This document shows, in pieces, positions 43,455-52,900 of a stretch of 64,000 nucleotides of DNA. Under the pieces are notes generated by a model. It was not told the DNA's origin. It did no database searches and worked only from the letters and a program-made list of their open reading frames with translations. The position numbers and the translations under genes were made by a program. The stretch comes from Bradyrhizobium sp. Arg816. Its GTDB lineage: Bacteria; Pseudomonadota; Alphaproteobacteria; Rhizobiales; Xanthobacteraceae. The stretch lies in the NCBI RefSeq assembly GCF_029989365.1, contig NZ_JAPRAQ010000009.1, forward strand, positions 248,001 to 312,000, given 5' to 3'. How positions within the stretch are numbered: position 1 is the stretch's first letter; each line of letters opens with the position of its first letter.

Positions 43455-44222
43455 ATGCCTGCATTCGATTGGCGGTCGCCGGAGTCTTACAAGAGCCCAC
43501 AAGAAGCTGACATCACCGACATCGCGTGGGAACGTTTGCGTCGCAATGCCGACTACCAACGCGACTACCAAGCGACGATCGCCAACAGTCCAGACGGACA
43601 AGTAACCGCGGAATTCAGGAGGAGGTGGGGTATCTGCTTTCGCGCATGACCCTCACGGGTCCTGCGGTGAGCAGACCATCTTTTGGGTGCCTGAGGTATA
43701 CGACTATCGTTCCAGTCGCAGCAGCCTCGTCGCCCGTACATGGTGGCGACGAATCTCGACCACTGCTCAACCTTGCAGTTGGTCAACTGCGAAGCGCCTC
43801 CGATGGATGGCATGTCATCCTGCGTGTTGGCGCGATTGAGCATCGCGTCTGGCTGAAGGAACCGCCAGCGCTCGGCGCGAGCTATGGCGCGGAGTTGCCG
43901 TTTGACGGCGATTTCGATGCACGCGCGTGGGCTGCCCGGCGGCTGTGGCGCGCAATGAATGGGCGCACGCCAGGGCCCGCCTTTCATGAGCTATCTAGAC
44001 AGCGGCGCGAGCGGCTAAGCGTCGCTATTCGCGCACTCGATGCTCGCGCCACCGGCAGCACCTACCGTGCAATCGCCGAAGTATCATGCGGCAAGACGCG
44101 TATCCCCGATCGCGCCTGGAAACGACCTCCGCAATCGAACCATCCGTCTCGCGCAAAGCGGCCTCGCATTGATGCGCGGCGGCTATCGCGAATTGCTGCG
44201 TCCCAAGCGCAAGGACAAATAG
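43455..44222 (+). pseudogene. DUF6499/DUF2285 gene broken by frameshifts
   Basis: Segment 1 (43455-43640) reads FDWRSPESYKSPQEADITDI then AWERLRRNADYQRDYQA and RRWGICF, the DUF6499 N-terminus. After a shift, segment 2 (about 43642-43700) reads AHDPHGSCGEQTIFWVPE. Another shift gives HVILRVGAIEHRVWLKEPPA, ARRLWRAMNGRTPGPAF and GSTYRAIAEV in a third frame. A last shift at about 44120 gives NDLRNRTIRLAQSGLALMRG and GYRELLRPKRKDK to 44222. Intact genes of this family encode one polypeptide of about 250 residues and act as element regulators or DNA-binding proteins. This one must be inactive. Confidence 0.75.
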
Positions 44223-44230
44223 CACCTTCA

Positions 44231-44255
44231 GCGGGGGTATCGAAAACATACCCCG
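44231..44255. repeat. Inverted repeat downstream of the DUF2285 remnant
   Basis: GCGGGGGTAT and ATACCCCGC pair around a short loop with AAAA, 100 bases before the HTH gene at 44355. It could be a transcript end of the broken gene or a regulator site. Confidence 0.5.
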
Positions 44256-44354
44256 CAATCATCGGCATCCCCCTTCGCGGTCCTTCTCCGCGATCGTGAC
44301 CGTCGACGCGCCGCCGCTCGCGCTGGCGCTCCAGATGGTCACGGAGCCTTTCAA

Positions 44355-44636
44355 ATGCCCGATCCGAACGCCGGCTTGCCGCCGCGATACCTGCGCACGC
44401 CCGAAGCCGCGCGATTTCTCGGTCTTTCCGGCCGCACCCTGGAAAAACACCGCACATACGGCACAGGACCGACCTATCGGAAGATCGGCGGTCGCGTCGT
44501 CTATGCTGTGGACGATCTGAAGGCTTGGGCTGATCTCGGCGCCAAGACATCGACGTCTGATCCGGGCAAGGGGACGGTTCTGCCAGCCAAGAAGCATGCG
44601 AACCTGCGCCCGTATGCGGGCCAGGAACGCCGCTGA
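44355..44636 (+). CDS. AlpA/excisionase-like helix-turn-helix protein
   Basis: A 93-residue protein. The winged HTH is YLRTPEAARFLGLSGRTLEK then HRTYGTGPTYRKIGGRVVYA, close to the helix_turn_helix_17 excisionase group. It is followed by VDDLKAWADL. Such proteins activate integrase or excision in integrative elements. It lies 22 bases before repA on the same strand and may be cotranscribed. ATG 44355 fits the family start. Confidence 0.85.
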   Translation: MPDPNAGLPPRYLRTPEAARFLGLSGRTLEKHRTYGTGPTYRKIGGRVVYAVDDLKAWADLGAKTSTSDPGKGTVLPAKKHANLRPYAGQERR

Positions 44637-44658
44637 TTGCCAGAAGAGGGCACTAGCG

Positions 44659-45537
44659 ATGCGGCGAAAACTCCCATCCGAACGCGATCAACCTGAACTG
44701 TTTCGGGCGCTACCTGGCGATCTCGCGCCACGCGATGCGCAGGACCTGATGGCCTATCCGTTCTTTTCGCTCGCAAAGACCAAGCGCATTGTACCAATCG
44801 ATTTTCGTGCGGGCGCAATCTCCATTCGCGTCGAGGCCGTGCCGGAGCACGGCATGGCAACCATCTGGCATGCGGATGTCCTGATCTGGGCCGCGTCGCA
44901 AATCGTCGAGGCTCGGGATGCGGGTTTGAAGACCTCACGCCTGATGGCTGCAACTCCTTACGAGATTCTGACGTTCGTTGGCCGTGGCACCAGTGTGCGC
45001 GATTATGATCGCCTTAAGGCCGGTCTCGACAGGTTACAGTCAACGACCGTACCGTCGATCCGCCAGCCGGCAGAACGGCGGCGCCATCGATTCTCCTGGA
45101 TCAACGAATGGAAAGAGACGGCAGAAGCAAATGGACGTCCGCTCGGGCTCGAACTGATTCTGCCGGATTGGTTCTACGCAGGCGTGATCGATGATGCTCT
45201 CGTGCTCACCATCGATCGCGCGTATTTCGACCTGACGGGCGGACTTGAGCGCTGGCTTTATCGTCTGGTGCGCAAGCATGGTGGCAGGCAGGAGGGTGGC
45301 TGGAGTTTCGATCTTGTGCATCTCCATGCCAAGTCTGGCAGCCTCTCGCCGCTCAAGCATTTTGCATACGACGTGCGCCAGATCGTCCAGCGGCAGACAT
45401 TGCCCGGCTACCGACTTGTGTTCACGCGTGACCTGAAGGGCGCCGAGCGATTGAACTTCGCACCCGCGTTCGTCGATCCATTATCCGACAGGGTCCGCAG
45501 GCGCGGCCTCATTCCAAAGCCGGGAGATAACCTGTGA
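44659..45537 (+). CDS. repA: Replication initiator protein RepA (RPA family)
   Basis: A 292-residue replication initiator of the RPA (PF10134) type: MAYPFFSLAKTKRIVPIDFR, then MATIWHADVLIWAASQIVEA and YEILTFVGRGTSVRDYDRLK, and two winged-helix regions ending RLVFTRDLKGAERLNF. This family is found in Rhizobiales integrative elements and plasmids, where it allows transient replication of the excised form. AAGAGGG precedes ATG 44659. Three iteron-like repeats follow directly. Confidence 0.9.
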   Translation: MRRKLPSERDQPELFRALPGDLAPRDAQDLMAYPFFSLAKTKRIVPIDFRAGAISIRVEAVPEHGMATIWHADVLIWAASQIVEARDAGLKTSRLMAATPYEILTFVGRGTSVRDYDRLKAGLDRLQSTTVPSIRQPAERRRHRFSWINEWKETAEANGRPLGLELILPDWFYAGVIDDALVLTIDRAYFDLTGGLERWLYRLVRKHGGRQEGGWSFDLVHLHAKSGSLSPLKHFAYDVRQIVQRQTLPGYRLVFTRDLKGAERLNFAPAFVDPLSDRVRRRGLIPKPGDNL

Positions 45538-45832
45538 ATCAGCTCGTGCTATCGGGGACCATAACCCTCGTGCCATCAGGGACCGGATCCTCGTGCTATC
45601 GGGGACCGAATTTGGACCTAAGCCCTTATTGCCCAAGGTGCGGCCGTAACTCTACTAACCAGAAATCCTTCGGATTTCTTCTAACGGATCGCGCAACTCG
45701 CGCCGCTGGGGACAACAACCAACAGCCATCCGCGAGTTCTGCGTCGCCTCGCTGTCAATGGTGGCGACGACGCGCTGTCGCCATCGCGCTCCAGCCACGC
45801 AATCGAAACATCTCTCAAGCTCCTGGTGTCTC
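45538..45832. other. Origin-like gap with no parA
   Basis: Between repA and DUF2840 the only structure is the iteron set and a small hairpin GAAATCC-GGATTTC at about 45661-45681. A parA-type partition gene, which usually sits here in related elements, cannot be found in any frame. The open frame 45534-45836 has no recognisable protein and runs through the repeats. Confidence 0.5.
45543..45607. repeat. Three iteron-like direct repeats (candidate oriV)
   Basis: Units of 18 bases, CTCGTGCTATCGGGGACC, at 45543-45560 and 45590-45607; the middle copy at 45567-45584 differs at two bases (CTCGTGCCATCAGGGACC). The period is 24 and 23 bases, two helical turns plus. They start six bases after the repA stop and fit RepA-binding iterons of an origin. 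Confidence 0.75.
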
Positions 45833-46297
45833 ATGAGCGATCTCACCGAAGTCGAACTCCTCTGGCTCGAGAAGCGCATTGAGAACCGCATCCGCTTTGG
45901 GCGTGCCGTCACGGAAAAAATCCTCGATCGTCGCCGACGGCTGCTGTCGTTTGCGCCGGGCAGCATCTTTGCGTTCGTCCGCTGGACGTCGAACGACTTC
46001 GGAACGGCGATCTCGCGGATCGACATTCTGCGCGCGGTCGCGCCGGGCCAGCGATGCTCCACCGTGCCCTATGTGAAGCCGGGTGGTGAGATTATTCTGC
46101 GGCTGTCCGGCTGGCCAAAGGTCGAGCGGGTGCTTCAGCTGATCGATGCCGTCGAAGCACTGGACATCAATCCGGCGGACGCTGCGCACGAATATTGGCA
46201 TCACGTTCACAACCGCCTGTCCGTCAACGAAAACCCGCGTCCTTACACGAAAGGGCGTCATCAGGCATGGCTTCACCGGCAGAGGGTCATGCGATGA
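45833..46297 (+). CDS. DUF2840 domain protein
   Basis: A 154-residue protein: MSDLTEVELLWLEKRIENRI then RFGRAVTEKILDRRRRLLSF, FVRWTSNDFGTAISRIDILR and LSGWPKVERVLQLIDAV. DUF2840 genes are specific to integrative elements of alphaproteobacteria and lie between partition/replication and TraF genes. Its stop overlaps the next start (ATGA). Function unknown. Confidence 0.85.
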   Translation: MSDLTEVELLWLEKRIENRIRFGRAVTEKILDRRRRLLSFAPGSIFAFVRWTSNDFGTAISRIDILRAVAPGQRCSTVPYVKPGGEIILRLSGWPKVERVLQLIDAVEALDINPADAAHEYWHHVHNRLSVNENPRPYTKGRHQAWLHRQRVMR

Positions 46298-46821
46298 TCA
46301 GTCGGTGGAAAACGTTGACCACGATGCTTGCCGGTGCTGCCGCCGTCATCTCGCCGATCGTTCTAGAGATCACGCCGGCCTACATCTGGAATGCATCCGA
46401 GAGTGTGCCGATCGGACTGTATCGTTTGCAACTCGCGGACACCCTGTTCGTGACGGAACTCCTCGCCGTACAGCCACCGGAGCCGCTCGCCACCTTCCTC
46501 GATCTGAACGGCTATCTGCCAGCCGGATTGCCGATACTCAAACGCGTGCTGGCGCTTCCCGGGCAGATCGTTTGTCGAAGCGGGCTCACCATTTCAGTTG
46601 ACGCCATCGAAATGGGCGAAGCCCGAGATCGCGATGGCCGCGGTCGGCCGCTCCCGAAATGGCAGGGCTGCCGTGTCGTTGGGGAGGGCGAACTATTCGT
46701 CATGAACTGGCAATCCACCAACTCGTTGGATGGCCGCTACTTCGGGTTCTTGCCGGCGTCGGCCGTCATTGGCCGTGCACTGCCAGTGTGGACCTGGGAG
46801 GAGTGTCCGTGCGCGAATTGA
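46294..46821 (+). CDS. traF: TraF-type signal peptidase of conjugation (S26)
   Basis: A 175-residue S26 (LepB/TraF) peptidase. The N-terminal helix is LTTMLAGAAAVISPIVL. Ser37 in NASESVPIGLY is the nucleophile and Lys83 in LKRVLALPGQIV the general base. TraF processes and cyclises the TrbC pilin in the RP4 system; a trbC gene lies downstream at 57928. Start and stop overlap the neighbours in the ATGA manner upstream and by the GTG of the transglycosylase downstream. Confidence 0.88.
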   Translation: MISRWKTLTTMLAGAAAVISPIVLEITPAYIWNASESVPIGLYRLQLADTLFVTELLAVQPPEPLATFLDLNGYLPAGLPILKRVLALPGQIVCRSGLTISVDAIEMGEARDRDGRGRPLPKWQGCRVVGEGELFVMNWQSTNSLDGRYFGFLPASAVIGRALPVWTWEECPCAN

Positions 46822-47702
46822 GCATCCGATCTGCCTCGCCTCTGTTCGACCGAGTGCGGCACCATTCCCCCGCCCCGACTAACGATTGCGCAGGCGCCGC
46901 GCGCCGCGGCGGTCCAGGGCGGCCGAAAGGCCAACGCGAAGCGTCTTTACCCTGGACGGGCGCGAGCACGGCGGCACACTTGCGTTTGTTCGAGAGTAGC
47001 TTGCGCGCTGTCGTGCCGGTGTTCGTTGCGCTGGCCGTGAGCAACGCTACTGCTGTCGCCGAGACACGACCCGCGGAGCCCACAGCGAGTTATCGAGCTG
47101 GCGATCCATTTGCGGAGTTCGTCGAGGAGGCCTCGCGTCGCTTCGGCGTCCCGGTGCACTGGATACGCGCAGTCATTGACGTCGAAAGCGCCGGAGACGT
47201 ACGCGCAAGGTCGCCGAACGGCGCCATGGGGCTGATGCAGATCATGCCGGAGACGTGGGCAGAGCTACGCCTGCGGTACGACCTCGGCAACGATCCCTAC
47301 GACTCCCACGGCAACATTCTTGCGGGGACCGCGTACCTTCGCGAACTGCACGACCGGTACGGTTCACCGGGCTTCCTTGCTGCCTACAACGCGGGACCTG
47401 CTCGCTACGAAGAGAATCTCGCCGGCCATTCTTTGCCAGCTGAGACCCAGGCCTATTTGCAGAAACTTGTGTCGGTGGTCGGCAGCGACATCGCGGGTTC
47501 CAAGGCAGTTGCGAATCTGCGGCCATCGGCAGCGGCGCTTTTCGTTGTGCGGCCTGAAAACTCAAAGACCGCTGCGCGGCTGCAGTCTGGGCGTCCGGCG
47601 AACCGGGATCCGACGGCTGCCTCGGTTCGCGACATCTCGGCGATTGTGCCACAGGCAACCGGGTTGTTCGTCGCGAGATCCGATGCGGGAGACCCGCGAT
47701 GA
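46809..47702 (+). CDS. Lytic transglycosylase (VirB1-like)
   Basis: A 297-residue SLT-type peptidoglycan lyase. The N-terminus is basic and disordered (about 1-50), then a signal/anchor-like LRAVVPVFVALAVSNATAVA ends near residue 80. Catalytic Glu125 lies in AVIDVESAGDVRARS; GAMGLMQIMPETWAELRLRY and FLAAYNAGPARYEENLAG follow. It opens the wall for the mating apparatus. GTG 46809 has GGAGGA upstream. Its stop overlaps the next small frame. Confidence 0.85.
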   Translation: MRELSIRSASPLFDRVRHHSPAPTNDCAGAARRGGPGRPKGQREASLPWTGASTAAHLRLFESSLRAVVPVFVALAVSNATAVAETRPAEPTASYRAGDPFAEFVEEASRRFGVPVHWIRAVIDVESAGDVRARSPNGAMGLMQIMPETWAELRLRYDLGNDPYDSHGNILAGTAYLRELHDRYGSPGFLAAYNAGPARYEENLAGHSLPAETQAYLQKLVSVVGSDIAGSKAVANLRPSAAALFVVRPENSKTAARLQSGRPANRDPTAASVRDISAIVPQATGLFVARSDAGDPR

Positions 47703-47851
47703 CTGAATGCGCAAGCTGGCATGCATTGGCGTGCTCTGGAGAACAATGGGCGGAGTGGGGAGATCAGTGGGGAGACACGACAGCAGGACTGCCGCCCGTA
47801 ATCGGTCTGCGCCCGGAGTTGCGGCCACAGCGCAAGTGGTCTGCGCGATGA
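47699..47851 (+). CDS. Small protein after the transglycosylase
   Basis: A 50-residue frame starting MTECASWHALACSGEQWAEW and ending RPQRKWSAR. It overlaps the transglycosylase stop (ATGA) and ends just before the first IS110-like gene, so it may be a complete small element protein or be cut off by the IS. Not recognised. Confidence 0.4.
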   Translation: MTECASWHALACSGEQWAEWGDQWGDTTAGLPPVIGLRPELRPQRKWSAR

Positions 47852-47895
47852 ATGACGCGCACAGTGCGCCGCCTCAGCAACGCGGGAGGCGTGTG

Positions 47896-49002
47896 ATGGA
47901 ATTCTTCTGTGGTTTGGATGTCGGCATTGACGAGACGGCAATCTGCGTGGTGGATGACAAGGGCAAGGTGGCGCTGGAGGTTGCGGTGGTGACCGATCCG
48001 GACGCGATCAAGGCGGCGTTGACGCCGTATCTCGGCCGGCTGCGGCGGCTCGGCCACGAGGCGGGCTCGCCGTCGCGCTGGCTGCATCCGGAACTGCTCA
48101 AGCTCGGCCTGCCGGCGGTCTGTCTGAAAACCTTCCACGTCCGCGCGGCGCTGAAGGCGCAGCGCAACAAGACCGACCGGACCGACGCGCTCGGCCTGGC
48201 ACATTTGATGCGCACCGGCTGGTTCCGAAAGGTGCACATCAAGAGCGCGGCGTGCTACCGGCTGCGGCTGTTGTTGACGCACCGGCGCAATCTGAAGCGC
48301 AAGTTTGTGGATCTGGAGAATGCGATCCGGCATTCGCTGAAGGTGTTTGGCATTCGCCTCAGCCATGTTGGCCGCGGCGGATTCGCGCAAGCGGTGCGCG
48401 AGGCGGTGGCGGGCGATGCGCTGGTCAGCGAGCTGATCGACGCCATGCTGAACGCGCGCGCCGCGCTGTGGAAGGAGTATTGCCGGCTGCACGATCTGGT
48501 GGTCAAGCTGGTCGCCGGACATGAGCTGTGCCGGCGCTTCATGCAGATCCCCGACGTGGGGCCGGTGGCCGCCCTGAGCTTCATGACAGCAGTCGATGAT
48601 CCTTCGCGCTTCAAAAGGTCGCGCGATGTGGCGGCGTATTTTGGCCTGACCTCGCGGCGCTGGCAGTCCGGCACGTCGATCGACGTGCAGGGGCGGATCA
48701 GTAAGGCGGGCGATGCCGACGTGCGGCGGGCGCTCTATGAGGCGGCCAGTGCGTTGCTGACCCGGTTCAAGCGCAAGGACAAGGTCAAGACCTGGGGGCT
48801 GGCGATCGCCAAGCGCACCAGCCACCGCAAGGCGACCGTGGCGGTGGCGCGCAAGCTCGCGGTGATCATGCATGCGATGTGGGTCGATGGCACCTTTTTA
48901 CTGCGGCGATCCGGCGGCCTCGCAGGCGGACGTCAGTGCACGTGCCGCCGTCAAGGAGCGCAAGCTGCTCGGCGCCCATGCATGACCAGAACACAGATGT
49001 GA
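47896..49002 (+). mobile_element. IS110-family element 1, transposase with late frameshift
   Basis: The transposase has the IS110 DEDD domain: Asp8 in FFCGLDVGID, Glu in GHEAGSPS and two Asp in KTDRTDALGLAH. The Transposase_20 domain has FMQIPDVGPVAALSFM and SGTSIDVQGRISKAGDADVR. At 48895-48899 a T5 run shifts the frame: the in-frame reading ends in arginine-rich residues (to 49002), while the +1 frame reads FYCGDPAASQADV and KERKLLGAHA to 48985, the normal end. The element lies between the transglycosylase and relaxase. Its exact ends were not found. Confidence 0.85.
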
Positions 49003-49490
49003 CGGATCCAAAGACACGATGAGCGCAACAGTTTGAACACGGAGCTCCGCGACAGCGGAAGAGACCTGGTGCAGATCAACGACGACGGAACGCACGTTAT
49101 CTTGCCTGTGGCCACGCACGTGACGTGCAAGCTGGACCACGCCGGACTGCCTGTGATGTGGCTCCGTCATGCCGATGGAAAATTGCGCCGCGACGGCATT
49201 CCCGCTGCCCTGCTGCAGCGACGTTACGCCGTCGATGAGCGCGGAAGAGTGCACGGCGCACCGGGCCTCGCGGCTGTGGTGGCGCATCGTGTCCAGGCGT
49301 GGCGCAGAGGGCCTTGTCGCAACAGAGAAAGGAAGCGAGAATGGGTGAGATCAAGCACAAGCAACGACCGATTAAGAGGGCTCTTCAAATCTGGCTTCGA
49401 GATACCGGTGCACGGCGATAACACAGTCGTGGCCGGATCCGGGGTCTGGTGCAACGACTTAAAAGGTTGTTGCCACAAGGGAGAGCTCCG
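49003..49490. other. Interval between the two IS110-like genes
   Basis: A weak open frame from TTG 49033 gives ILPVATHVTCKLDHAGLPVM and LLQRRYAVDERGRVHGAPGL then AAVVAHRVQAW, not recognised. The rest is non-coding. The flanks of IS110-type genes can encode the bridge RNA, so this interval may be part of one element's end. Confidence 0.3.
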
Positions 49491-50531
49491 ATGAAACTCT
49501 ACATTGGATTGGACGTCGGTCTAGAAGAAGCCAGCCTTTGTATCGTCGATGGCGAGGGTCTCACGGTTAGCGAAGTGAAGGTCAGCACGGAGCCGGAGGC
49601 GATCCGCTCAGCTGTGGAGAGCTACGCGGATCGCCTCGATAGAGTGGGAGTCGAGGCGTCATCGCTTGGTATCTGGCTCTATCGCGAATTGCAGCCAGCC
49701 GGGCTTCCGATCATCGTCGTCGAAGCGCGCCACATGCGCGTTTCGCTGTCGACAATGCGTAACAAGACTGACCGGAATGACGCGCGCGGCATCGCGCAGA
49801 TGATGCGGCTGGGCTGGTACCGAGCCGTCCACGTCAAGAACATCGAGATGCAGAAAATGCGCTCGCTACTGGCCAACAGGAAGCTCCTCAAGCGCAAGCT
49901 GATCGACCTTGAAAACCACATTCGTGGCACGCTGAGGGCGTACGGTCTGATGGTTGGCGCGGTCGGCCGCGGGGGATACGAAGCGCGGGTCCCGAGCTCA
50001 TCGAGCACAGCGATCCGGTATTTTCCATGATGATTGAGGCCATGTTGGACGTGCGCCGAGCGATCTTCGAGGGCTACGAACGATTGCATAAGGTGCTCCT
50101 GCAGGTCGTCCAGCATGATGCGATTTGTCGTCGGTTGATGACCGTACCTGGCGTCGGTACCGTTGCCGCCCTTTCGTTCAAGGTCGGTGTTGATGACCCC
50201 TCTTCGTTTCGCGCGATCTCGGACAGTTGGCGCGCATTTTGGCCTTACGCCAAGGCGACACCAGTCGGGAACATCAATCGACTACGAGGGTCGAATTACC
50301 AAACAGGGCGACGTCAAGGTTCGCAAGGCGCTCTGCGAGGCAGCAGCAAGCCTGCTGCTGCGGGTCAGGAAGTGGTCGGCTTTGCGGGCGTGGGGCCTGC
50401 GGATCGCCAAACGGTCGAGCATGCTGTGCGCGATCGTCGCGGTCGCACGCATGCTTGCGAGCATCCTGCACAGGATGTGGGTCAATCAAACCGACTTCCA
50501 CCTTGGGTTTGGCGCCAAGGTCACACGGTGA
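49491..50531 (+). pseudogene. IS110-family element 2, transposase with two frameshifts
   Basis: The first part MKLYIGLDVGLEEASLCIVD (Asp8) through VGVEASSLGIWLYREL and KTDRNDARGIAQMMRLGW is the DEDD domain. It stops at 50030 after a frameshift near 49985. The next frame (50027-) holds MMIEAMLDVRRAIFEGYERL and RRLMTVPGVGTVAALSFKVG. A second shift near 50205 leads to SRTVGAHFGLTPRRHQSGTS and IDYEGRITKQGDVKVRKALC, ending 50531. It cannot be active alone. Element 1 is diverged from it. Confidence 0.85.
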
Positions 50532-51100
50532 TTGCGTTTGAAGCCTGCGCAGTAATTGCTGCGGGGACGCAAAAGATTAGTGCTGGTGTTACAGCCGGCA
50601 TGTCGAGAAGGAGCAACCATTAGAGATCCGCGCGCGCGGTGAGCGTCTCCTGGCGGGGCCGCGAAACGGGGAATGTCCGCTATCTCTCGCCTGCTGCCAT
50701 CTTCGTGATGAGATCGCCAGACTGCTTGGACAGCCCTGTTTACGAACCTGATGAAGAGCATGCGACGGCTGAAGTGCTGAACGCGAAGGAACGCATGGAC
50801 CCCGCCTGGTGAATGCACGTCGCGTACGTGGCCGCGGTGAAGTGTGCGTTGTTGGTGCAAGGAGTCGGTAATGGTCGAAGTTGGAAGAGTCGAAGAAAAG
50901 CGTAGGAATGAGTTGACTTTGAACGCCCGATTAGGAAGGCGAGATAAAAGGGGCTCGCCGGTCGAACCGCAAGCCATTGGCATGGCTTGGGTTCTACCGT
51001 GCCGGTCGGTCGGGACGCGTGCCGCGCCTTGCATTTTGAGCAATGTAATCAAGGACCTTTTCGGCACCGTAGGCGACTTTGCGCAACTCGAGGCCCGGCC
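50532..51100. other. Interval between IS110 element 2 and the relaxase gene
   Basis: No recognised gene. Weak open frames (for example 50844-51104) have no family similarity. It probably combines the right flank of the second IS and the original leader of the relaxase gene. Confidence 0.35.
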
Positions 51101-52864
51101 ATGACCGTAGGCGACAGCGATCTGCGTGTTCGGCCCGGGCGCATTGGCAGCACCCGCGCACCTAAACAGAAGAGTTTCATCAACCAGGTGCTGCGCGCCG
51201 CGAAGAAGGCCGGGCACACCTCTAATCAGTCTGCGATTGGTAGGCGATCCACGGCTTATGGGCGCTCGACGTTTGGCCGCGGCAGGCTTGCGTTTAGCCG
51301 CAGCCGGTTGTTCAGCCCGACGCGGCGCGTCGTGGTGAAAGCGCGCGTTGTTCGCCACAAAGGGCTAGCGTTCCGCTCAGCACCGTTGTCGGCTCATCTC
51401 TCGTATTTGAAGCGCGATGGCGTGACTCGGAGCGGCGAGCGGGCCGAAATGTTCGACGCCGGGAGCGACCGTGCCGACAGCGCGGCTTTTGCGGAGCGGT
51501 GCGAGGACGATCGGCATCATTTTCGGTTCATCGTCTCGCCCGAAGATGCCGGCGAGATGACCGACCTCAGGGCGTTCACCCGCGACCTCGCCAGGCAGAT
51601 GGAAGCCGATCTTGGCACGCGGCTCGATTGGGTGGCCGTCGATCACTGGAATACGGACAACCCTCACGTCCATGTTCTCGTTCGGGGAGTCGATGAGGAG
51701 GGGGCTGATCTCGTGATTTCCCGCGACTATATCAGCCGAGGTCTGCGCTCACGCGCTGAGGAACTGGTCGCGATCGAACTGGGTCCAAAACCGGAGCATG
51801 AAATCCGCAATTCGCTAGAACGGGAAGTCACGGCGGAACGATGGACGCGGCTCGATCGGGAGATCCGACTGGCGGCAGATGAGACCGGCTCTATCGATCT
51901 TCGACCAGAGAACCCCGGCCAGTCCGATCCCGAGATCCGGCGCCTAATGGTCGGTCGCCTTCAACACCTGGAGAAGATGGGCCTTGCCGCATCCGCCGCA
52001 CCGGGGGAATGGTTGGTTGGGCTCGAGGCCGAGCGGAGCTTGCGCGACCTTGGCATGCGCGGCGATATTATCAAGACCATGCACCGCGCCTTTACCGAGC
52101 GTGGGGAAGCGCGCGGCGTGGCCGACTTCGTCGTCGAGGGTGGACAGCCGACGTCCGAGATCATCGGACGGCTGGTCGACCGTGGCTTGCATGACGAACT
52201 GACTGGCGAGGCCTACGCCCTGATCGATGGAACCGATGGGCGCGCGCATCACGTGCGCTTCCGAGGGGTCGCGGCCTTCGAACAGGCGCCACCGGTCGGA
52301 GGCATTGTCGAAGTCCGACGCTTCGGTCAAGCCGGCGATCCGCGGCCGACCATGGTGCTCGCGACCCGCTCCGATCTCGATCTCGGTAGCCAGATCACGG
52401 CACGAGGCACGACCTGGCTCGACCATCGGTTGGTTGAACGGGACCCCATGCCGCTCGCCATGGGCGGGTTCGGCCGCGAGACCCGAGACGCCATGGAAGC
52501 CCGTACCGAGCATCTGATCCAGGAGGGCCTGGCGCGGCGACAGGGTCAACGCATCATCCTGCAGCGCGACCTCTTGAACACGTTGCGCCTACGTGAACTA
52601 GACGAGGTGGCCGCAAAAGTCACGGCCGACACCGGCCTGCCTCATGTGAAGCCCGCCTCCGGGGAGCATGTGGCGGGCACGTATCGTCAACGTCTGACGC
52701 TCACCTCGGGACGCTTCGCCATGATCGACAATGGGCTCGGCTTCCAACTTGTGCCCTGGTCGCGCGAACTCGAGAAGAGGCTTGGCCAACACGTCACCGG
52801 CGTCGTGAAGGACGGCGGTGGCATCGAATGGGGCCTTAGTCGCAAGCGCGACCTCGGCCTGTAG
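51101..52864 (+). CDS. Relaxase/mobilisation nuclease (VirD2-like, DUF3363)
   Basis: A 587-residue relaxase. After a basic N-terminus (about 1-80, rich in Arg/Ser) the nuclease core shows HHFRFIVSPEDAGEMTDLRA, then WVAVDHWNTDNPHVHVLVRG near residue 185 with the HUH histidine pair, and the DUF3363 region follows to the end. It nicks oriT and stays covalently bound to the strand. The start ATG 51101 follows a purine-rich leader. It lies 36 bases before traG. Two IS copies separate it from the transglycosylase. Confidence 0.9.
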   Translation: MTVGDSDLRVRPGRIGSTRAPKQKSFINQVLRAAKKAGHTSNQSAIGRRSTAYGRSTFGRGRLAFSRSRLFSPTRRVVVKARVVRHKGLAFRSAPLSAHLSYLKRDGVTRSGERAEMFDAGSDRADSAAFAERCEDDRHHFRFIVSPEDAGEMTDLRAFTRDLARQMEADLGTRLDWVAVDHWNTDNPHVHVLVRGVDEEGADLVISRDYISRGLRSRAEELVAIELGPKPEHEIRNSLEREVTAERWTRLDREIRLAADETGSIDLRPENPGQSDPEIRRLMVGRLQHLEKMGLAASAAPGEWLVGLEAERSLRDLGMRGDIIKTMHRAFTERGEARGVADFVVEGGQPTSEIIGRLVDRGLHDELTGEAYALIDGTDGRAHHVRFRGVAAFEQAPPVGGIVEVRRFGQAGDPRPTMVLATRSDLDLGSQITARGTTWLDHRLVERDPMPLAMGGFGRETRDAMEARTEHLIQEGLARRQGQRIILQRDLLNTLRLRELDEVAAKVTADTGLPHVKPASGEHVAGTYRQRLTLTSGRFAMIDNGLGFQLVPWSRELEKRLGQHVTGVVKDGGGIEWGLSRKRDLGL

Positions 52865-52900
52865 CAACCTCGTCAATTCAGTTGCGGAAGGGCGTTCGGG

